Origin: Wurfbainia villosa
Taxonomy: Eukaryota > Streptophyta > Magnoliopsida > Zingiberales > Zingiberaceae
Reading direction: 5' to 3'
NCBI GenBank assembly: GCA_025175895.1
Contig: CM045987.1
Location: forward strand, 39,582,113 to 39,646,112
DNA length: 64,000 nucleotides
Shown: positions 12,481 to 24,195 of the stretch, piece by piece
Numbering within the stretch: position 1 is the first letter of the stretch
Layout of the letters: every line of letters starts with the position of its first letter
The notes under the pieces: generated by a model
Told to the model about the DNA's origin: nothing
Seen by the model: only the letters and a program-made list of their open reading frames with translations
Databases searched by the model: none
Made by a program: the position numbers and the translations under genes

Positions 12481-12760
12481 CTCAACTCGCCTATTCTCCT
12501 CCCTTTATCTGTGTGTGTGCTTGTGTGTGTATCTCAGCTTTTTATTGATCCCTCTTTCCATCCGATAGCCGGAGCCAGATTATCGCCTCCTCTGCTTCAG
12601 GGTTGATCAAGACTCTGTCGCCCGATCAATTCGCTACCTCGCCGTTCTGTTTCGACCTTCTCGCTTTGCTCCCAAAAACCAGCGACGGGATGACTAAAAT
12701 TTGCAGCAAACCCACTGTCTTTTACGGAATTGCTTATATAAGCATTTTCCCGGTTGGGAT
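12481..12760. promoter_or_regulatory. Upstream/promoter region of TOP1 (inferred)
   Basis: This is the region immediately upstream of the inferred TOP1 first exon. It includes a CT- and TG-rich tract around 12497-12535. I could not identify a convincing TATA box on the minus strand, which would suit a housekeeping gene. Confidence 0.3.
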
Positions 12761-13100
12761 TTGCTGCAAACCCACTGACTAATATTTCTCAAGCGGTTTG
12801 TATATATCTCAAGCAACTAATATATTTCTCGAACAGTTAGTATATTTTTTGAATAATTAATGTATTTTTCAAATAAGTAGTATATTTTCAGAGTTAAATA
12901 ATAAGATTAGTATTTAGGATACCGAAGTGATTGAGTATATTTCCTAAGCCGTTAGTATATTTTCCAAGCAGTTAATATATTTCCTAAATAAGTAGTATAT
13001 TTTCAAAGTTAAGTAAAAAAATTGGTATTTGTGATACAAAAGTAATTGAGTATGTTTTTCGAGCAGTTAATATATTTTCCGAGTAATGTATATGATTTTT
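12761..13100. repeat. AT-rich imperfect tandem repeats
   Basis: Variants of a motif 'gcagttagtatatttt' and 'aataagtagtatattttc' recur many times, and a larger unit of roughly 130-160 bp appears about twice (compare 12845-12935 with 12975-13050). This is intergenic DNA with no ORF. Confidence 0.65.
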
Positions 13101-13379
13101 AAGTGCTCTGTTAGTTTTCTGAATGTGGAGAAGAAGAAGAATATGGGTATTTTTCGATAGAGGAAAGGACGAGGAATTTCTTGAATAAAAAATATTATTG
13201 AAATGATATTTTTGTTATTATTTATTTATTCATTTATTTATGTGATTAATAAATAATTGACATGAAGGATAAAGGATATGCGAAAGATATAAAGGGAGTT
13301 ATTTTGAAAAGAAGTAGGGAAAGTAATTACATTTTAATAGATTAGTAGGGGTATTAAAGTAAATTCATCTGGGAACAAA
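13101..13379. other. AT-rich intergenic stretch
   Basis: I see no ORF, terminal repeat or RNA gene in this stretch. Confidence 0.5.
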
Positions 13380-13613
13380 ATGGTATGAATCTCTTATAAA
13401 AGGGGTAGAGGTGTAAGGAGAAAGGAGATGGTTCTTTCTTTTGCAAACGGTACACAAAGATCTCTTTCTAATTCATGTTCTACAATATCTTATTCTTTCT
13501 TCTCGATTCTAACTTGAGCATCGGAGGAGTCATGCCGGTGAAGCCGACCCATCTTTAATATTCCTTTTTGAGTGACAGATCTCGTATTCCATCAAAGGTG
13601 TCAAGATCCAACA
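13380..13613 (+). mobile_element. LTR-like remnant, unassigned
   Basis: The segment has a TATA-like box (tataaaagg, 13395-13403), then a pyrimidine-rich leader with a 'gagcatcggagg' block that I associate with R/U5 regions of plant LTRs. It ends in ...gatccaaca at 13613. No start or TSD was found. It could be a partial LTR preceding the SIRE-like fragment, or an older unrelated insertion. Confidence 0.35.
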
Positions 13614-13659
13614 TCTCCTAAGGAAGAGGAAGGGGATTTGAGTGAACCGAAGAAGAGGA

Positions 13660-14320
13660 CACCATCAATACCTATCAAAATAAATATGCTAAGGAATTAA
13701 TTAGAAAATTTGACATGGAAAATACTAAGGAAATCAGTACACTTATGGAAACTAATATAAAAATTGATAATGACTTAGAAAGAAAATTCATAGATTTAAA
13801 ATACTATAGGAGCATGATAGATAGCCTCCTGTATTTGAATGCAAGCCGACCTGCTATTCTTTTTACAGTATGTATGTGCTCAAGATTTCAATCTTGTGCC
13901 AAAGAATTGCACCTAACATTAGTAAAAATAAGTTTTAGATATATAAAAGGAACTTTGAATGTAGGAGTATGGTATCCTAGGACTAGTAATTTTGAGTTAA
14001 TAGGGTACTTTGACTCCGATTATGGCGGTTGTAAACTTGATAGAAAAAATACAAGTGGCAGCTGTTAACTTCTAAGTTTAAGTCTAGTTAGTTGGTTTAG
14101 TAGAAAATAACATTGTGTTGCATTATCTACTACCGAATGAGTACATAGCTATGGGTGAATGTGTCGCTCAACTTCTTGGGATGACACACACTCTAAATGA
14201 CTTTTAACTAAACTTTAAAAACACTAAAGACATGATCGATAACATTCGTTCAATTACTCTAAGAATCCAATACATCACTTAATAACTAAACACAACAAAG
14301 TAAAACATCATTTTGTTAGG
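13660..14320 (+). pseudogene. E0: SIRE-like copia RT/RNase H fragment, left part
   Basis: The fragment at 13715-14068 encodes the end of copia reverse transcriptase and the start of RNase H. It has the SLLYLNASRPAILFTVCMC block, a degenerate FDSDYGGCKLDRKNTSGSC block, and then VSWFSRK and ALSTTE pieces in other frames. It is 5'-truncated and carries several frameshifts and stops. It is cut by E1 within an HHFVRKH motif and resumes at 30379 in the same sense. Assignment to the SIRE/Maximus lineage is from recalled motifs. Confidence 0.8.
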
Positions 14321-14325
14321 AAACA

Positions 14326-16162
14326 TGTTGGACTTTCCGAGCTGCAAAAACCGCTTTTTGCATTGCGGAAACCTCGGAAGCCCGGCCACGGATCCGTGTG
14401 AAGGTATATAAAAATAAAAACATGTATGTGCTTAAGTAAACCTAGATCTACCTTAGATCTAGAAGGTGAGAGCATTACCCTCGTAGCGATGCCCTTTGCT
14501 TATTTCGCTCGTCCAAATGCTTTGTCGGAACTCAAGAGTGTCAAGTGTACACTCCTCTACTGGTATCTACACAAGCAATAGGTGGAGAAAACACACCCTT
14601 GAGTGTGCTAGCACTCTATGGATGGTTCAGCCAAGGAGGTTGGGAGAGGGAGAGAGAGCTTGAGGGAAGTTGATCCAAGGTTGAAGATGAAGTTGTGTAA
14701 CCCACACAAAATGAATTACCACATGAATAACCATCAAGTGGCCGGCCACTTCATGGAGAGGGGGGTACATACATGCATGTAACTCCCATGACCCTTGGTC
14801 TCCCTCATGAGGTGGCACCACATGACAAAGTCAATGATGATGTGGAGCATCATCATTGGCCGGCCATGCCAAGTCATCATCATGACATGATATTTGGTCA
14901 AGTCAAACTTGACCTTTCATCTTCCCTCTCAAGTCAAGTCAAACTTGACCTCTTATCTCCCATGGTTGATCAAATTCAACCATTTGATTCAAGTCAATTT
15001 TAATTTAATGAATCTCTATTCATTTAATTTAAATTGATTTGATGAATCAAATCTAAATTAGACTCATTCAACACTTGAATTAACTTGAGTCTAACTCAAT
15101 TAGTCTAATTTGGATTACTCTTAATCCAATTTGGTTCATCCCATGAACCTAATCCTCATGGTTCATCATATGAACCTAATCTCCATCTAACTGCTCTTAT
15201 GTGTGTGACCCTATAGGTTCTTGTAACGTTGGCAATGTCCCTAAACCGATTTAGGAACATAAGCAATGAGCGGTATCTAGCAACACATCATTGCTACCCA
15301 AGTTACAAGAATGTTGAGCTCCAACATCACCTTTGTGACTACTAATTGTGACTCTCACAATATGTGACAATGACCCTCTATCCTTGACATCTAGATTGAC
15401 CAATCGAGGCATAGACCGTGTCATCCTCGGTACAATCTAAATCTTGAACTCCAAGTAGACTCACTCTAATCAAATGAGCTCAATATCTCATATTGACTCA
15501 TTTGGGCATGGCCATGCACTTCGTGGGCTCACTCTATCAAGAATATCGATGTCACTCCCGTCATATAGGAGGGATAGATTCCATCTACATCACTCACATC
15601 CCTCCGCATAATTTGTTACATACCCAGTAATCGCCTTTATAGTCCACCCATTTACGGGTGACGTTTGACGAAGCCAAAGTATGCAACTCCTTATGTAGGG
15701 AACCATGGTGACTTCAGGTCTAAGGACTAATAGTCATACTAATAACCACATGAGAAAGTATATGACACTCATATAACGATCCATGATACTTTCTCATGGT
15801 GGGTCATTCAGTATACATTCTCCAATGCATACCCATGTGTCAACTTGATATCTCATATCCATGACTTGTGAGATCAAGTCATCATGTTGACTTACATGCT
15901 AGTTTCTACGCATTAACATTGTCCCTGAATGTTAATACTCGACTAGGAATGATTAAGAGTAGTGTTCTCTATATCATCTCATTATCGATTCAACCAATCG
16001 ATTGATATAGATAAGAATCTACTACTCAAGAACATTATTATATTTAGTTATTTGGCACCAATACAAGTAAATATAATAACCATGCCTTTATAAATAGGAA
16101 TATGATATAATAAAGTCCATACAACAATCATCACATGATTGGCTCTAGGGCTTTCACTAACA
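14326..16162 (-). repeat. E1 3' LTR
   Basis: This is a 1837-bp LTR, TG...CA, matching 28688-30378 and, inverted, both LTRs of E2. It retains about 140 bp (roughly 15130-15270) that the other E1 LTR lacks. A purine-rich tract, read on the minus strand as CTAGTGGGAGAT, lies just internal at about 16163-16175 and would be the polypurine tract. Palindromic blocks include catgcatg and ggccggcc. Confidence 0.95.
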
Positions 16163-16182
16163 ATCTCCCACTAGCACTAGTG

Positions 16183-17379
16183 TCAATCACCGTAGTATCT
16201 AATACCCAATGACCTAGTGTGACCATCATGTTTTTTCTGTGCCAAAGCCTTGGTCAAGGGATCTGCGATGTTAGCCTCTGTGGGTACTTTGCAAATCTTC
16301 ACATCTCCTCTATCGATAATCTCTCGAATGAGATAGAAATGTCGTAGTATGTGTTTGGTCCGCTGGTGTGAGCGAAGTTCCTTAGCCTGTGCAATCGCTC
16401 TATTATTGTCACAATAGAGCTCTATAGGATCTGCAATGCTAGGAACCACCCCAAGCTCAGTAATGAACTTACGGATCCAAACTGCCTCCTTTACTGCCTC
16501 AGATGCAGCGATATACTTGGCTTCTATTGTAGAATCAGCAACTGTGTCCTGCTTCGAACTCTTCCAGCTCACAGCGCCACCATTCAAGCAAAACACGAAC
16601 CCTGACTGTGATCTATAATCATCCTGGTCAGTTTGGAAGCTGACATCACTGTAACCATTTACAGCTAGCTCCTCATCGCCTCCAAATATCAAGAAATATT
16701 CTTTAGTCATTCTCAAGTACTTAAGAATATTCTTGACTGCTATCCAGTGATGCTCACCTAGATCTGACTGGTATCTACTCGTCATGCTCAAAGCATACGA
16801 GACATTAGGACGAGTACACATCATGACGTACATGATAGATCCTATAGCAGATGCGTAAGGGATCTTATCCATGCGGTCTCTCTCCTCTCTAGAAGAGGGA
16901 CTTTGAGTCTTCGAAAGACTCACACCATGTGACATCGGTAGAAGTCCCTTCTTGGAATTCTGCATGGCAAACCGTAGTAATACCGTGTCATTGTATGTAT
17001 TCTGACTTAGGCCAAGAAATCTCTTAGATCTATCTCTATAGATCTTGATGCCTAGAATACAGGCTGCTTCACCTAAGTCCTTCATTGAGAAGCACGTCCC
17101 TATCCAAGTCTTCACAGACTATAACGAAGGGATGTCATTCCCAATGAGTAGTATATCATCCACATACAATACAAGGAAGACAACTGTATTCCCATTAACC
17201 CTTTTGTAGACACATGGTTCATCTTCATTCTTGATGAAACCAAACTGTTTGATCGTATCATCGAATCGAAGATTCCAGCTCCGAGAGGCTTGCTTTAACC
17301 CATAAATGGACCTTTGTAGCTTGCATACTTTCCCAGTATGTTGTGGATCTTCAAAACCCTCAGGTTGTGTCATGTACAC
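16183..17379 (-). pseudogene. E1 pol, C-terminal part: RT and RNase H
   Basis: Minus-strand translation gives the RT thumb side with RSIYGLKQASRSWN, the YVDD catalytic box (17155-17166) and LGIKIYRDRSK, then RNase H with SQSGFVFCLNGGAVSWKSSKQ, ADSTIEAKY and ELYCDNNRAIAQAKE. It ends near the PPT. One in-frame stop (TAG where E2 has CAG, about 17117-17119) splits the two open segments. The upstream part of pol resumes at 24196 beyond E3. The RT box and RNase H acidic residues are otherwise kept, so decay looks fairly recent. Confidence 0.9.
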
Positions 17380-18769
17380 TGTTGGTGCAATCGGTCCAGG
17401 TCACGATTGACCAGGACTCGAGTTTGGCTCGAGTAATGTTTTGATGTGTTTTGATGTTTCGACAAAAACATATGACAATGTAATTGTCAAGGTAAAGTCC
17501 AAGTCATGGGTACTTGGCATGAAAAGTCCAACATGGGTTGGCAAGGGAAAGTCCAAGCATGGTCTTGGCATTTGAGAAGTCCAACATGGGTTGGCAAGGA
17601 AAGTCCAAGCATGGTCTTGGCAAGGAAAGTCCAAGCATGGTCTTGGCATGAAAAGTCCAACATGGGTTGGCATTTGAAGTCCAAGGGGATTGATATTGGC
17701 GGCGTAAAGTCCAAGCGGAGTCTTGGCGACGTAAGTCCAATGTGCCTTGGCGATGTAGACACCGTTAGCATGACATAGCCGACGGAAGCACCTGAAGGCT
17801 AGCGCGATGGATGAACAAGTCATGGATGACTTGGAGGGATCCGAGAGGCGTGAGGCTGATGGAGGTGGCTAGAAGGCTTAGGTCTAGGCTAAGGGTGGTC
17901 TAGCAAGTATGAACCACTTGAGTTAAAACCTCATGTTTGAGGTGTGCGGTCGGCCAGTGCCATGTGACGATCGACTAGACCAAGAATCAACTAGGGTTTA
18001 TTTGCGGGTTGTAGCCTAGTAATCATTTGCCATAGGTTGGCAGTCGACTGATGGCTCGAGCAGTCGACTGATCATGTGATCAGTCGACTGGTGCTCGGTA
18101 TTTCGGGCACAGAATGGAGTCGAGACTCGACTGGTCGAGTGAGGACTCCATCAGTCGACTGATGAAGGTTCCGTTGGACTTATCCAGTGTGGATCTAGCC
18201 GTTGTCTCACGACAACAGTGGCATCAGTCGACTGATGGTCCCGATCAGTCGACTGATAGACTTTTTCCAGCACAGGTTGAAGCTATATATGGAGCTCGTG
18301 ATGGAGGAAAAAGCAATCGGTTCTTGAGGGCTATTGGGGCGATTTGTTGGTGCAAATCAGGTCTCCAAGTGCAAGCAAGCAACCAAGCATTCAAGCAATC
18401 AAAACAAGTGTTGTAAAGTCTTTTCTTTACTTTTATTTCATATTCACATTGTATATTGCTTGTATTTCGTTCTTACTGTTGTAAGATCTATTGTAAGGGG
18501 TTTCTCCGCCTCCGACTTGTGTCGAGAAGGAGTGTTTATCATTAGTGAGTGCGTGTGCATCACTAGGGCTCTTTAGAGCTCGATCCGTGGAGTAGGAACC
18601 GTGCGGTTCCGAACCACGTTATATCATTGTGTTAGCTTGTTGTCTATTTCGTTATTGCTTTTATTATTTCTATTTCCGCTGCGCACTAACGAAATTGTAA
18701 ACACAAACGCGATCGAATTTCATCTACGCTATTCACCCCCCCCCTCTAGCCATTCCAAGGGTCCTAACA
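17380..18769 (+). repeat. E3 5' LTR
   Basis: This is a 1390-bp LTR. It contains an AAGTCCAA tandem array near its start, six perfect cagtcgactg palindromes at about 18040-18270, a TATA-like tatatatgg at about 18284, and a conserved end (ccccctctagccattccaag). It matches the truncated copy at 23166-24190. Confidence 0.93.
17484..17735 (+). repeat. AAGTCCAA tandem array in E3 LTR
   Basis: About ten units of 25-29 bp each begin (a)aagtccaa and end near 'ttggca' or 'ttggcg'. E4 LTRs have about seven units at 40658-40850 and 57124-57300, so copy number varies. The CCAA...TTGG halves can pair within each unit. Confidence 0.85.
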
Positions 18770-18771
18770 AG

Positions 18772-18783
18772 TGGTATCAGAGC
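18772..18783 (+). other. E3 primer binding site
   Basis: Two bases after the LTR, tggtatcagagc matches the usual PBS for initiator tRNA-Met, the common primer of plant copia elements. Confidence 0.85.
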
Positions 18784-18840
18784 CGGGGCTCTTCTACGGA
18801 TTAACAACCGAGAGCTAAGGCAAAAGGCTAGAGGGTGAAG

Positions 18841-20499
18841 ATGGAATTTCAAGACAAGCTTGGATGGGATATCAACACTCCACCGCCATACGACCGAGAA
18901 GATTTTCCGGCGTGGAGAGCAAGAATGGAAACATTCTTGATGATGAACATAGAGGATTGGTTCATCCTCGTTGAAGGCCTTGAACCCCCTAGGGATAAGA
19001 AGGGGAATGTCCTAAAATTGAAAAAGTGGACCCAAGAGCAACGCCAAAAGCTCAAGACCGAAGTTAAGGTAACGAAACTTTTGGAAGATTTAATCCCTAA
19101 TGATGTTTTGTGCAAGCTAGGGGATTACATGTATGCCAAGGAGCTATGGAGAAAATTGGCAAGATACCATGAGGAGAGTTCATCCTCAAGTGAAAGTGAG
19201 TAATCGGAAGTTGAGATGGAGTCAACTTCCGAATCGGAGAAAGAAGAAGTAGAAGAGGTGGAAGAAGCATCTACTTCTAGGATTGAGGAGGAGAGACCAT
19301 CCTCTACACCGGAGCAACCTCAAGAAGAGCTTTCAACATCCGATCAAGATGAGGAAGCTCAAAATTCAACTCCGGCACCTACCACCACCCTAGGTAACTC
19401 AAACACTTTATTTTTAAACAAAAATCATATTATGTGCTTTGAGTGTAGGGAGTATGGGCATTACAAGAGCAAATGTCCAAAGAGGATCAAGAAAGCTCCT
19501 CCGGTGCCTAAAAGTCAACAAAAGTCAACGGACGCCGGTTCTCCAAGACAAAAGAGCAAGGAGCATGTCATTTGCTTCAAATGCCAACTACCGGGTCATT
19601 ACCGGAGTCAATGCCCAAAGAAGAAGAAGAAAGGGCAAAGGGGAGCATCACAAGTAGGGGGAGCCACTAAGGCAAACCCTAAGATATATTTAAATAATGC
19701 TCCGTCTAATTTAATTATTAAAAAGCATGCTAGAACTAATTTTAGCAATTTTGTTATGTATCATAAAGAGCATGATAGAAATAACAAACATATGTGTTTA
19801 GGAACTAAGAATGTTCACCTTAAGAATAAGGAGAAATTTGGGACTAATGTCCCTAGAAAAACAATACCTAGGAAATCTATTAAGAAAATCCAAGAACATC
19901 TAGGTTTTAATCCAAAATGGACTAGACATTTGCCAAGAAAGTCCAATGCCCAAGATTTAAATAAAAATTCTAAAATTGGGCAATTAGAATTAGAGAACCA
20001 AGCCTTGAGGTCAAGGCTTGAGAAATTGGAAAAGACCCTAAACAATATACAAAATCAATTTCAAGGGTCAAATTGTCAAACTCTTAGGTCAAGAAGTCAA
20101 AGTCAACATCTAGGATCTAAGAGTCAAAAGTCAACCAAGGGCAAGAATGGTTTGGGTCACAAACCTAAGTCCAAGGTAACTTACCATAGTGTTCCATTCG
20201 ACTATGGGACACTAACTAGGTCTAGGAAGACCAAGGTCAATGGGGAAGTCATTCCTAGAGTTGACCAAGGTTTGTGCCTATTGGCCAAGGTTTCTAGAAA
20301 ACCTAGGGTGGCCACTAAAAGGGTTATTAGGGAGGCAATTCCTAAGGTTAACCATGGCAAGACCACAATGACCAAGGCTTCTAAGCCTAAGAGGGTCATT
20401 AGAAAGGTATCTAGGGAGGTTATCCCTAAGGAATACCTAATTAACCCTAGGAGCTCAAGTAGGTTTTGGGTTCCTAAGAGCGTGATTGATTCACGCTAG
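18841..20499 (+). pseudogene. E3 gag with one internal stop
   Basis: The ATG at 18841 starts a gag polyprotein of SIRE-like type: N-terminal DFPAWRARMETFL (UBN2/DUF4219-like region), acidic Ser/Glu-rich linker, two CCHC zinc knuckles (CFECREYGHYKSKCP and CFKCQLPGHYRSQCP), basic linker, a short Leu-heptad segment (LELENQALRSRLEKLEKTL), and a C-terminus ending RFWVPKSVIDSR. A TAA at 19201-19203 interrupts the acidic linker in the same frame, where E4 has GAA. The linker is also shorter than in E4. Without the stop the frame runs to 20499. No pol follows. Capsid-like assembly is inferred from the family. Confidence 0.88.
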
Positions 20500-22220
20500 A
20501 TGGGTTAGGGTGTGCCAACCTTAAATGGATGGGTAGTTAACTCAACCATGGCAAGGGTGGCATTTTAGGTCATTTTCAAGGTTATGGTTACCTTGGAAAT
20601 ACATTTGATTTGAATCCTAAAGGTTTTTAGGATGTGCCAATATTAATTGAGAAGTTTGATAAAATGATCAAATTGGCACATAGGAGAAGTTTTAATGTCC
20701 ATGGGTGCACATTTGGGAGAAATGATGGTAACATGGAAAAATGAACTTAATCCAACATGGCAACTAATATTAAAATTTAGGTATTCTTATACATAAATGT
20801 CATGCTTTGATTTATAGCCATGACATGACATCACATTTATTTTTATCGTTTATAAGGGGTCATGATTATTGGGAATTAGGATTAAAGTCATGTGTTTAAT
20901 CTCATATTATGTAGACATCACGATTATGAGCATATGCTATTTATATCATCATTAATGCCATAATCATTCACGCATTTGAAAATCTTGCAAAATTGATTTA
21001 GACTCGAATGACTTGGTCCCATTTATAAGGGAATCAAGTAGAGTGCTTATATCAAACCCTAGTTTAGGGAGCCCCACATCTCACATCTAATCGACATGTA
21101 TGCGTATTTATACACCCCAGATACATGGAGATGCTAGAATATGAGTTGAGTTCGGATAGTTTTTTGCATCACCGAAAACTCATCTAATTTATTTGATCAT
21201 TGGGAAAGATGTGTACAAGTCATGCATGAGCAAGGAATATGATCCAAAACAAGGTTCAAAAACATTTAAATCATTTCAAAAAACTGTGAAGTCTATCTTT
21301 TGATAGCAATCATATGAGTAAGTAAGTGTATCAAAACATTGAAAATTTCAATGGTTTTGAACTTTGTCTATTTCACTATTTAATGCTAATTTTCAAACAT
21401 TTTTTCACCATGTATGTGCATTATACATATCATTTGTGTTTTTCGATAGATAATTGCTTATGATTTTTCCTCATTTCACTAAAAATCGTTTATCAGAGCT
21501 TCTCGATTATCATTCTATCCTAAGTATCATCGATCGCTTTCTACGATGATTAACACATCGATCGAGCTGGCATGAAGCGATTGGGGTAAACAAGGTTGTT
21601 TAAGACAAGCTTTATGGTCTCAATCACTAACATGATATTTTGGGAAGCAGAAGTGAAAATTCTTGAAATGGATTATGAGAGGTGTTTGGATATCAAAAGT
21701 CAAAAGTTCAATATCAATTTCTAAATAGTAGAATTTAAAATTGGATTGTGTGCAAGAGCAAGCAAGCCTTTAGAAGTATCCATCATGGAGAGATTTCTCT
21801 CAAGAGGAGGAAAATGGAGTCAAAAGAAATTGGGAGAGAAATAGGAGTTCTCTGAGTGATAGGACATCCTAGGAAGATGGAGCATCAAGAGCTTTTTGGA
21901 AAGGAGAAGAAGATCTCAGATGAGAATCATCTAGAGAACATGTATCAAACAAGAGAAGTTTAAAACATTTAAGTGTACAATTTGGGATAATGGTAAAAGA
22001 GAGATTCTAACTCAATTAGCTTTTGCAACATCAAAAGAGATCAGAATCGCCCAAAAGTCAACAAACTCATGCTCAATGTTTTATTTTTGAGTCAATGCAA
22101 AAAGACAAGAAGTCAAGGTAAAGTCCAAGAGGCATTAAAAAAGTCCAATATTATTAAAGCAAGTCTTTGCATTTTTAAAGGCATAAGAAATAAACATGTT
22201 TAAGAATAATGTTTAATAAG
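20500..22220 (+). other. E3 internal non-coding region
   Basis: No ORF is supported. Blocks match the 3' internal parts of E4: 20512-20660 resembles 43555-43700, and 21095-21160 (tatacaccc..agatacatg) resembles 55790-55830. The ORF2 present in E4 is absent here, so E3 is an internal-deletion derivative or an ancestor without ORF2. Confidence 0.7.
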
Positions 22221-23159
<939 letters not shown>

Positions 23160-23165
23160 AAAACA

Positions 23166-24190
23166 AGTGAGTCTTGGCGGCGTAAGTCCAATGTGCCTTG
23201 GTAGACACCGTAGCATGACATAGCCGATGGAAGCACTGAAGGCTAGCGCGATGGATGAACAAGTCATGGATGACTTGGAGGGATCCAAGAGGCGTGAGGC
23301 TGATGGAGGTGGCTAGAAGGCTTAGGTCTAGGCTAAGGGTGGTCTAGCAAGTATGGGGGAACCATACTTGAGTTAAAACCTCATGTTTGAGGTGTGCCAA
23401 TGATCGGCGCGGCAATGACCGACCAAGTCAACTAGGGTTTATGCGGGTTATGGTTTAGCGACGCCATAGGTTGGCAATGATTGATGGCCGAGCAATGATC
23501 GATCATGTGATCACCGATCGGTGTATTTCGCAGCGTATCGGAGTCGAGACTCGACCGGTCGAGGACTCCATCACCGATGGTCACAATCACCGATCGATGA
23601 AGGTTTCGCTGGACTTATCCGTGGATCAGCCGTTGTCTCACGACAGCAGGCATCACGATGATGGTCCCGATCGTCGATCGATAGACTTTTTCCAAAGACA
23701 GTCCGGGTTTATATATGGAGCTCGTGATGGAAAAAGCAATCGGTTCTTGAGGGCTATTGGGGCGATTTGTTGGTGCAAATCAGGTCTCCAAGTGCAAGCA
23801 AGCAACCAAGCATTCAAGCAATCAAAACAAGTGTTGTAAAGTCTTTTCTTTACTTGTATTTCATATTCACATTGTATATTGCTTGTATTTCGTTCTTACT
23901 GTTGTAAGATCTATTGTAAGGGGTTTCTCCGCCTCCGACTTGTGTCGAAAAGGAGTGTTTATCATTAGTGAGTGCGTGTTCATCACTAGGGCTCTTTAGA
24001 GCTCGATCTGTGGAGTAGGAACCGTGCGGTTCCGAACCACGTTATATCATTGTGTTAGCTTGTTGTCTATTTCGTTATTGCTTTTATTATTTCTATTTCC
24101 GCTGCGCACTAACGAAATTGTAGACACAAACGCGATCGAATTTCATCTACGTTATTCACCCCCCCTCTAGCCATTCCAAGGGTCCTAACA
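23166..24190 (+). repeat. E3 3' LTR, 5'-truncated
   Basis: The sequence matches 17717-18769 of the E3 5' LTR. Its last roughly 500 bp are nearly identical, but 23400-23700 is patchily changed: each cagtcgactg palindrome of the 5' copy is replaced by short GATC/CGATCG-type strings. It ends ...GGTCCTAACA at 24190 followed by TACAC. Confidence 0.9.
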
Positions 24191-24195
24191 TACAC

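Noticed and set aside
17401..17823. Open frames with repeated HAWTF/MLGLS motifs
   Set aside because: They are translations of the AAGTCCAA tandem array in the E3 LTR, with related ones at 40443-40865 and 57007-57399.
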